DNA of 64,000 nt, taken from Lachnospiraceae bacterium UBA1683. Lineage in GTDB: Bacteria; Bacillota; Clostridia; Lachnospirales; Lachnospiraceae. The notes below the pieces were generated by a model that saw nothing but the letters and a program-made list of their open reading frames with translations, made no database searches and was not told the DNA's origin. The stretch's first letter is position 1, and each line of letters opens with the position of its first letter. Below are positions 58,674 through 64,000 of the stretch, in pieces. The stretch spans positions 17,182-81,181 of the forward strand of contig DCKD01000023.1 of the NCBI GenBank assembly GCA_002320245.1, in the 5' to 3' direction. Both the position numbers and the translations under genes were made by a program.

Positions 58674-59281
58674 ACGCTGACATCCCCTCTATATGGCGCA
58701 AAACTATACGGCAAAAAATATCCCTGATCATGTCTGCAGACCGGGCACACCTTCGGCGCCAGCTTGCCTTCATGAATATATCCACAATTCGTACATATCC
58801 ATTTGCCCGGTTCTTCGCTTGCAAAATATGCATTGTTCTTCAACAATTCCGCAACTTCGGCAAATCTTTTTTGATGTATATGCTCAATCTGCGCAATCTG
58901 GAAAAACGCAGATGCTGCCTCAAGAAATCCCTCTTCCTGCGCGATTTTCCCGAATTGCGGATACACACTCTCATATTCTTCCCGCTCATTGTGCTCTGCC
59001 GCCTCCAAAAGCCCAACCAGACTATCCTGCCAGTCTACCGGATAACCGCCGTCAATGACGATTGTACTGCCTGATGCCTCTTTCAGCAGCTCGTAAAACC
59101 GCTCCGCATGCGCCCGCTCCTGCTCAGCCGTGTATATCAATATATCGGCAACCGTATACATCCCCATCTCCCGCGCTCTTTCGGCCGCAATCGTATAACG
59201 GTTGCGCGCCTGGCTCTCTCCCGCAAACGCGCGCATCAGATTTTCCTTTGTCTTACTTTCCATAAAATGTTCAGCCATCAC
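58670..59281 (-). CDS. rbr: Rubrerythrin
   Basis: A 203-residue di-iron peroxide-scavenging enzyme of anaerobes. The ferritin-like four-helix domain has iron ligands in FAGESQARNRY, EQERAHAERFY, EYESVYPQFGKIAQEEGF and IAQIEHIHQKRF. The C-terminal rubredoxin-like domain has four Cys in ICTNCGYIHEG and CPVCRHDQGYF. It lies upstream of and overlaps the protease gene. GAGG lies 8-9 bases before the first of two adjacent ATGs. Confidence 0.95.
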   Translation of the reverse strand: MMAEHFMESKTKENLMRAFAGESQARNRYTIAAERAREMGMYTVADILIYTAEQERAHAERFYELLKEASGSTIVIDGGYPVDWQDSLVGLLEAAEHNEREEYESVYPQFGKIAQEEGFLEAASAFFQIAQIEHIHQKRFAEVAELLKNNAYFASEEPGKWICTNCGYIHEGKLAPKVCPVCRHDQGYFLPYSFAPYRGDVSV

Positions 59282-59348
59282 ACATACCTCTTTTCTTTAT
59301 TACTAGTAGTATGCTTGATGGCTGACAAAATATTCATTTATATTAAGT

Positions 59349-60365
59349 TTAATTAAATCCAATCAGTCTTCTGGCAACACTATATGCCATAGAAGATACC
59401 TTCCTTCCGGAACGCCCCGGCAGATTCATCGTCTGTCCGAGAATACCATACCGTATTTTCATATATGCGCCGTAATCTTTTTTCTTCAGATAACGCCACA
59501 ACTCCTGTTTTTTCTTCAGATTCTCCTCCTTCTTGGAGCGGATACATAAAATAGAAGAAACAGTCATCATAATTGCAAGATAATTTATCATATATTTCCG
59601 CAATTTCCTGCTCTGAACCATCCGCAATTCATACATGTCAATCATCGTCTTTGTCACGAAAATCTGCTGGTCAACACGGCCAATCATCACTTTTTCATTG
59701 ACCGACTGGTCTTCCCTTCCGATAAAATAGCGGTAGAAATCCACATCCATATAGTACAATGTGCGCACATGCGGCAGCGGATAGTAAACATAAATATTAT
59801 CTACATAAAATGTATGCTTTGGCAGCTTCAACTGGCAAAGTTTCAACATCTCTGTACGATAGATAACAGAATGCATCAATATGTACTGGTCCAGATGAAA
59901 CATCCCCATATCATCCCATCGGAATATTTTGTCCTGCGGCAGCACATTGGTATAGCGAATCACTTTCTTATGCTCCATGCCCACCTTTTCGTAAACATAG
60001 TTGGCAATAATCATATCGACCTCAGACTCATGCCGGACAAAACCTTTCGCAACTTCCAGAATCTTCATAAGGGACTCTTCGTCCACCCAGTCATCGCTGT
60101 CCACTACTTTAAAGTATTTTCCGGTTGCCTGTGACAAGCCTGCATTAACAGCATCCCCATGACCACCGTTTTCTTTATTGATTACCTTTACAATTGCCGG
60201 ATACTTTTCTGCGTACTTCTTTCCAATCTTCTTCGTATTGTCTGTGGAACCATCGTTCACAATCAGAATCTCTACATCCTCCCCGCCCGGCAGGATGGAA
60301 TTGATTGCCTTTTCCATATAAGCCTCCGAATTGTAACATGGAATTGCAAATGATATATACTTCAT
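59349..60365 (-). CDS. Family 2 glycosyltransferase
   Basis: A 338-residue GT-A fold enzyme. The N-terminus is ISFAIPCYNSEAYMEKAINSI; then EILIVNDGSTDNT, KENGGHGDAVNAGLSQATG and the metal-binding KVVDSDDWVDEE (about 95). The C-terminus is basic with a possible membrane-touching helix (INYLAIMMTVSSILCI). It probably adds sugars to a surface polymer; donor and acceptor cannot be told. It lies alone on the minus strand. Confidence 0.92.
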   Translation of the reverse strand: MKYISFAIPCYNSEAYMEKAINSILPGGEDVEILIVNDGSTDNTKKIGKKYAEKYPAIVKVINKENGGHGDAVNAGLSQATGKYFKVVDSDDWVDEESLMKILEVAKGFVRHESEVDMIIANYVYEKVGMEHKKVIRYTNVLPQDKIFRWDDMGMFHLDQYILMHSVIYRTEMLKLCQLKLPKHTFYVDNIYVYYPLPHVRTLYYMDVDFYRYFIGREDQSVNEKVMIGRVDQQIFVTKTMIDMYELRMVQSRKLRKYMINYLAIMMTVSSILCIRSKKEENLKKKQELWRYLKKKDYGAYMKIRYGILGQTMNLPGRSGRKVSSMAYSVARRLIGFN

Positions 60366-60392
60366 AATTTTTACCTCTTCTGTTTTAATAGC

Positions 60393-60532
60393 TGCCTTAT
60401 GCGCAGGTATAATAGCTATCGCTATTATTCCACGTCCGCTGCCGGACTGATCCCTCCGGGGGATGCGCAGCAGCTTTCTGCGGCCCCGCAGAAACTGCCT
60501 TATGCGCGAGTATAATAGCTATCGCTATTATA
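60393..60532. repeat. Duplicated palindromic repeat with GC hairpins
   Basis: A unit of about 37 bases, TGCCTTATGCGC followed by a TATAATAGC / GCTATTATA dyad, occurs at 60393-60429 and 60495-60531. Between them stand three small GC-rich hairpins, for example TTTCTGCGG / CCGCAGAAA (60475-60495). The interval 60366-60725 contains no gene. It looks like a small repeat element or a tandem terminator/regulatory block. Confidence 0.6.
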
Positions 60533-60725
60533 CCTTACATTTCTATATTTTCCAACAAATTTCTTGCAAAATTGCGGCTCTGCCTTGTCAGCCTTCTATG
60601 GAAATGTTAAGATTAGTCCGTAAAATGTTTCTGTTTTTAACACATGATATCCCGGATGCGCACATTGCAGCAGGAACACCGGAATGTCCTTGTAATACAG
60701 AAACAATGATTTGGAGGATATACAC

Positions 60726-61961
60726 ATGAAGAAGAATGTAATTGTCGGTCAGTCCGGCGGTCCGACTGCGGTTATCAATGCCAGCCTGTACGGAGTTGTA
60801 TATGAGGCGCTGAACCGCGAAGATACCTGCGGTACCGTATACGGCATGATTAACGGAATTGAAGGATTCTTAAACGACCGGCTTATGGATATGAAACCCC
60901 TGGACTGCTCCGGAGAACTTGAACTGATTAAGACCACCCCCGGTTCTTATCTCGGCTCCTGCCGCTATAAACTGCCGGAAGATTTGAATGATTCCGTTTA
61001 CCCGGAACTGTTTGAAAAGTTTGAAAAATATCACATCGGCTACTTTTTTTACATCGGCGGAAATGATTCAATGGATACAGTCAGCAAACTTTCCCGCTAT
61101 GCCGAAAAAATTGGCAGCGATATCCGGTTTACAGGAATCCCGAAAACAATAGATAACGACCTTGTATGTACCGACCATACACCAGGATTCGGAAGCGCCG
61201 CCAAATATGTTGCATCCACGGTCCGCGAGATTGCCGCAGATGCATCTGTCTACGATAACAAGCAGTCTGTCACCATTGTAGAAATCATGGGACGCCATGC
61301 CGGCTGGCTGACTGCTGCCAGCGCCCTTGCCAGAAAATTTAAGGGTGACAACCCGGTTCTGATTTATCTGCCGGAAGTCGCTTTTGACCAGGAAGCATTT
61401 ATCCGAAAAGTAAAGAATGCCCTTGAAACAACCCCTAATCTGGTTGTCTGCATTTCCGAAGGAATCAACGACGGCAGCGGTACATTTATCTGCGAGCTTG
61501 CCAGTGATGTAGGTGTAGACACATTTGGTCACAAGATGCTCACCGGATCTGGTAAATATCTGGAAAATCTGGTCAAGGAACGCCTCGGTGTCAAGGTCCG
61601 CTCGATTGAGCTAAATGTATGCCAGCGCTGCTCCAGCGTCATGCTCGCCGGAACTGACCAGAAAGAGGCAATTGCATCCGGTGCTTACGGCGTCAAAAGT
61701 GCTATTGAAGGCGCCACGGGAAAAATGGTCGCATTCAGACGCGCATCTGAAATTGCGCCTGATGCCGATTATGTTCTGGATTATACACTGGAAGACGTCA
61801 GCAAGATTTGTAATAAGGAAAAAACGGTTCCGTTGGATTGGATTTGCAGCCAGGGCTCCGATGTGACTCAGGACTTCATTGCCTATGCCCGTCCGCTGAT
61901 TCAGGGCGCGGTAAAAATCCCGACAGAAGGCGGTCTTCCAAAATTTTCCTACCGGAAATAA
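60726..61961 (+). CDS. pfp: Phosphofructokinase, probably PPi-dependent
   Basis: A 411-residue glycolytic enzyme phosphorylating fructose 6-phosphate. The substrate blocks are GQSGGPTAVINAS (about 8), FYIGGNDSMDTV (about 107), GIPKTIDNDL (about 137) and IVEIMGRHAGWL (about 185). ATP-dependent enzymes have Gly at two positions where Asp (GGNDS) and Lys (PKTIDND) stand here, which is the mark of PPi-using enzymes. ATG 60726 follows TGGAGG by 8 bases; a frame start 15 bases upstream is less likely. A monocistronic gene. Confidence 0.93.
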   Translation: MKKNVIVGQSGGPTAVINASLYGVVYEALNREDTCGTVYGMINGIEGFLNDRLMDMKPLDCSGELELIKTTPGSYLGSCRYKLPEDLNDSVYPELFEKFEKYHIGYFFYIGGNDSMDTVSKLSRYAEKIGSDIRFTGIPKTIDNDLVCTDHTPGFGSAAKYVASTVREIAADASVYDNKQSVTIVEIMGRHAGWLTAASALARKFKGDNPVLIYLPEVAFDQEAFIRKVKNALETTPNLVVCISEGINDGSGTFICELASDVGVDTFGHKMLTGSGKYLENLVKERLGVKVRSIELNVCQRCSSVMLAGTDQKEAIASGAYGVKSAIEGATGKMVAFRRASEIAPDADYVLDYTLEDVSKICNKEKTVPLDWICSQGSDVTQDFIAYARPLIQGAVKIPTEGGLPKFSYRK

Positions 61962-61990
61962 TTTCTTGCAACAGAGAAAACACTGAAAAA

Positions 61991-62027
61991 GGAAGAAAGG
62001 CATCCATTTCACCCCTCCCTTTCTTCC
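61991..62027. terminator. Hairpin after phosphofructokinase gene
   Basis: GGAAGAAAGG and CCTTTCTTCC, 10-base perfect stem with a 17-base loop, 30 bases past the stop. No strong T-run, so confidence is moderate. Confidence 0.5.
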
Positions 62028-62061
62028 TGCATATCTTAATAAAAAGCATAAGGATTCCACT

Positions 62062-62268
62062 ATGAATAACTGCTCAAATCTCTATTTTCTTTCCACAATT
62101 GCGTGCAAACTCTCGGAGTGTCTGTCCGATGATGAGCTCGCCGTACTCTCCGCCGACCTGATGACTCTCGGAGATATGCTTGCAAGCATACTTGCCCGGA
62201 GGGCTATGTGCAAAAACGAGGATTCCGATGACTCTCCTGTAAAATTTGATTCACCTTCACAAACCTGA
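62062..62268 (+). CDS. DUF6774-like small protein
   Basis: A 68-residue protein of the type found in many Lachnospiraceae: LYFLSTIACKLSECLSDDEL then AVLSADLMTLGDMLASILAR. Two Cys and a helical, hydrophobic core. AAGGA lies 9 bases before the ATG. The tail (KNEDSDDSPVKFDSPSQT) is acidic and likely flexible. Function unknown. Confidence 0.75.
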   Translation: MNNCSNLYFLSTIACKLSECLSDDELAVLSADLMTLGDMLASILARRAMCKNEDSDDSPVKFDSPSQT

Positions 62269-62486
62269 TTCACTTCTTTCTTACACATCACTGTACTCAT
62301 TCCGGTAATGCTGCGGAACTGGATTCCTTTCCCCGGTTCTTCAAAATCATCTCTTGTTGCAATCTCCCACACAAACAGCATCTTATCTGCCCTGCCGGAT
62401 GAGTATTTATTTGCTTTCCCTATTTCTTCACGTTTCCTATTTTTCCACATACACTATATCAAACCTGAAAACTAGGAGTAATCTAT

Positions 62487-62786
62487 ATGAGCATGCCAAA
62501 AATAGAATGCACAAATATTGATAAATGCTGCGCTGCCGCTTCTCTTATACAATCCATTGCACTGGAGGAGGCCGCTATCTCTCACATTCTAAATGCCGAA
62601 GGCGAAAAAATACAGAAGGCTTTATCCTTGAGCTGCAATACAAAAGAGCTGATTGAGGTCAATAAATCCGTAGAGGATGTGGTAGATAAGATTACCGCTT
62701 TAGAAGTTATCTTAAAATCCAAACTAGATTTAATCATACCTGTCTTGGATGACTGCCATAAGAAACCACCAAAATCCGAGTGCTAA
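62487..62786 (+). CDS. Conserved small protein with HILNAEGEK motif
   Basis: A 99-residue protein. The pattern SIALEEAAISHILNAEGEKIQKAL recurs in small Firmicutes proteins, some found near spore-surface genes (recall, not tested). The helical C-terminus (KLDLIIPVLDDCHKK) ends with Cys. AGGAG stands 8 bases before the ATG. It may be a spore-associated protein, but the window gives no direct proof. Confidence 0.65.
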   Translation: MSMPKIECTNIDKCCAAASLIQSIALEEAAISHILNAEGEKIQKALSLSCNTKELIEVNKSVEDVVDKITALEVILKSKLDLIIPVLDDCHKKPPKSEC

Positions 62787-62850
62787 CTGTAGGGCATTTT
62801 GCCCTACTTACATAGATTTCTGCCCCATTTTTTATTATAATAGCGAAAAA

Positions 62851-62885
62851 GCACCGGAAACCGCCGTGTTTACGGTATCCGATGC
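62851..62885 (-). terminator. Terminator on minus strand
   Basis: GCATCGGATACCG and CGGTTTCCGGTGC (two mismatches) followed by TTTTT on the minus strand. The interval 62787-63180 has no gene that I can support, only this and the next hairpin. Confidence 0.55.
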
Positions 62886-63006
62886 TCTTCGTTCAATGCG
62901 GATGACAGGATACTATAATATGCAAAATAAGATGACATCTGAAAACATTGTCGATATTTATGCTCGTTTTACATGTTTGCGAAGATTTTATTGTGACACA
63001 TTGTAA

Positions 63007-63042
63007 CAACGTTTGCCCCTTTTTTGCCCCTTTTTTGCCACT
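63007..63042. repeat. Short direct repeat GCCCCTTTTTT
   Basis: TTTGCCCC TTTTTTGCCCC TTTTTTGCC: an 11-base unit in tandem just before a strong terminator. Meaning unknown. Confidence 0.5.
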
Positions 63043-63061
63043 AAAAAGATGATACAATATT

Positions 63062-63092
63062 CCCCGGAACTACACTGTTCCGGGGACTTTTT
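63062..63092 (+). terminator. Intrinsic terminator
   Basis: CCCCGGAAC, six-base loop, GTTCCGGGG, then ACTTTTT. Perfect stem; ends plus-strand transcripts. Confidence 0.8.
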
Positions 63093-63180
63093 CTGATGGT
63101 ATGCAACACGGAATCTTAATCTTATGTACCTTTTTCTGACAAGAGAAAAGCCCCGCAACCAGACGTCTGTATGTCTAGCA

Positions 63181-63411
63181 TTAATCATATATTTTGCGTT
63201 TTTGTGAAAATTGGTATGCCCTGCGATATTGGCTCATTTTCTCTACTGGCAGCGTAAAGTATGATTTCACCTGTTTCTCACTCAATCCCGCTTCCATTCC
63301 CAGCAATATTTCATTCAACTGTGGTTCTGAAAGCTTATCTGCATAGCGCAGGGTGCATTCATTTAACGTGCCAGACAAATCCCACTCTTGTTTCTGCAAC
63401 ACCTTTGCCAA
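63181..63411 (-). CDS. Conserved hypothetical protein
   Basis: A 76-residue protein: AKVLQKQEWDLSGTLNECTL, LSEPQLNEILLGMEAGLSEKQV and LPVEKMSQYRRAYQFSQKRK. It looks like a helix-turn-helix-like helical protein seen in Lachnospiraceae mobile DNA. The start is TTG 63411, with GGAAAGGAA about 5-8 bases upstream. Function unknown. Confidence 0.55.
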   Translation of the reverse strand: MAKVLQKQEWDLSGTLNECTLRYADKLSEPQLNEILLGMEAGLSEKQVKSYFTLPVEKMSQYRRAYQFSQKRKIYD

Positions 63412-63424
63412 TTCATTTCCTTTC

Positions 63425-63541
63425 CTACCATTTGTACCTGATTGTCCCTTTTTGTTGCCACAGCCTCTTTTGCCCTACTTGTGGTAACTGCTTTGTGTGT
63501 ATGGATATGAAGTTGTCAAACTGGAGTTTGTTCTTCATCAT
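63425..63541 (-). CDS. Possible 38-aa basic protein
   Basis: A short frame, MMKNKLQFDNFISIHTKQLP and then 18 residues rich in Gln, Lys and Arg, ending 13 bases before the gene at 63411. A weak AAGAGTG lies upstream. It could be an upstream small gene of the same operon. Little supports it beyond position. Confidence 0.28.
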   Translation of the reverse strand: MMKNKLQFDNFISIHTKQLPQVGQKRLWQQKGTIRYKW

Positions 63542-63570
63542 GCTTATTTCACTCTTTAGAGATTGCATTA

Positions 63571-63934
63571 TCATTTATTATTTCTAAGCAGAATAACTCC
63601 GTTGTAAATGACAAAAGGAATGGAACCAATTACCCCAGCAAGTGTATAAAGGGGAAAAGTAATAAATTCGATTATCGATAGGCGTTAGCCATTTTTTAGC
63701 TATACTACTATAAAAAATCAATCCCGTAGGTATTCCAGAAAAAAGCATTCCAAATGAAATAATACTTTTTGCAAATCCTAACGGCTCTGGAACAGGCATA
63801 TTTTTACTAGTCCAAAACGCAATATATTCTGGGGCGATAAGTTGATTTACTTGAGTAACTGCTACGAAATAACCGAGAACACAACCAATAATCACAAATA
63901 CATAAATAATCTATTTTTTCAAAGTTTTTTCACT
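63571..63934 (-). pseudogene. Small membrane protein gene with stop and frameshift
   Basis: A hydrophobic protein with segments IIGCVLGYFVAVTQVNQLI and SFGMLFSGIPTGLIFYSSIAKKWL. An in-frame TAG follows LKK at about 63914. Near 63680 the frame shifts: the hydrophobic continuation EFITFPLYTLAGVIGSIPFV is found in a second frame, ending at TGA 63571. Two lesions make it inactive. The family was not recognised. Confidence 0.55.
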
Positions 63935-64000
63935 TCTTATATATGATGTGTTTTATTACTTAGCTGTCAGCATACTATAATAGTTCTTTTATCTCCGGAA

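Noticed and set aside
62082..62450. Minus-strand frame of 122 residues
   Set aside because: Antisense to the DUF6774-like gene; no family features.
62749..63006. Plus-strand frame of 85 residues after the HILNAEGEK gene
   Set aside because: Starts inside that gene, runs through a terminator hairpin and lacks a ribosome site.

Overview
The window looks like a Lachnospiraceae-type (Clostridia) chromosome carrying a large Tn1549-like integrative and conjugative element (ICE). The evidence is Gram-positive Shine-Dalgarno sequences before nearly every gene, rubrerythrin, a PPi-type phosphofructokinase, and the mix of conjugation families (MobC/relaxase, TopB, DUF4366/DUF4315, NlpC/P60 hydrolase, sortase B, VirB4, PrgI, TrbL-like, Maff2, VirD4, PcfB, Cna-B adhesin, RepA_N, ParA/ParB). 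No rRNA, tRNA or CRISPR array was seen.

Layout. 1-1838: a two-component system, with the kinase cut by the window edge. 1839-3700: decayed DNA, namely a Cys-rich remnant, a broken PAPS-reductase-like gene and a 5'-truncated IS1182-type transposase. 3700-6018: putative oriT, MobC and relaxase on the plus strand. 6076-9794: small hypothetical genes, a decayed Rpn-type gene and a YodL/DUF4316 gene. 9791-18889: a very large ArdC-like polyvalent protein gene, split by a 4.76-kb RIT-type transposon (three overlapping tyrosine recombinases plus a CHAT-domain protease). 18940-27417: a 2825-aa methylase/helicase gene with a complete tnpV gene nested in another reading frame. 27519-28201: a Phd/ParE-type toxin-antitoxin module with promoter, operator and terminator. 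28196-43886: the conjugation machinery, all on the minus strand. 43934-49987: a 2017-aa sortase-anchored surface adhesin. 50544-52772: regulators (zinc ribbon, two sigma-like proteins, XRE repressor). 52926-56712: membrane protein, RepA_N with an iteron array inside its coding sequence, ParB, ParA, DUF3970 and DUF6075 proteins.

The right end of the ICE lies near 57040, inside a chromosomal S8 serine protease gene that has lost its C-terminus. Beyond it is ordinary chromosome: truncated protease, rubrerythrin, a family 2 glycosyltransferase, PPi-phosphofructokinase, small conserved proteins and a decayed membrane-protein gene. The left end and integrase of the ICE were not found in this window.

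How it works together: the relaxase and MobC would nick oriT. VirD4, VirB4, TrbL-like, PrgI, Maff2 and the NlpC hydrolase would form the transfer channel. Sortase B would anchor the adhesin. RepA_N with its iterons, plus ParA/ParB, would replicate and segregate the circular form. ArdC-like domains and three methyltransferases would protect incoming DNA. The most unusual points are the nested tnpV, the RIT element whose terminal repeats carry outward Shine-Dalgarno/ATG signals that can restart the interrupted gene, its CHAT cargo, and the exact 23-bp iteron array in repA.
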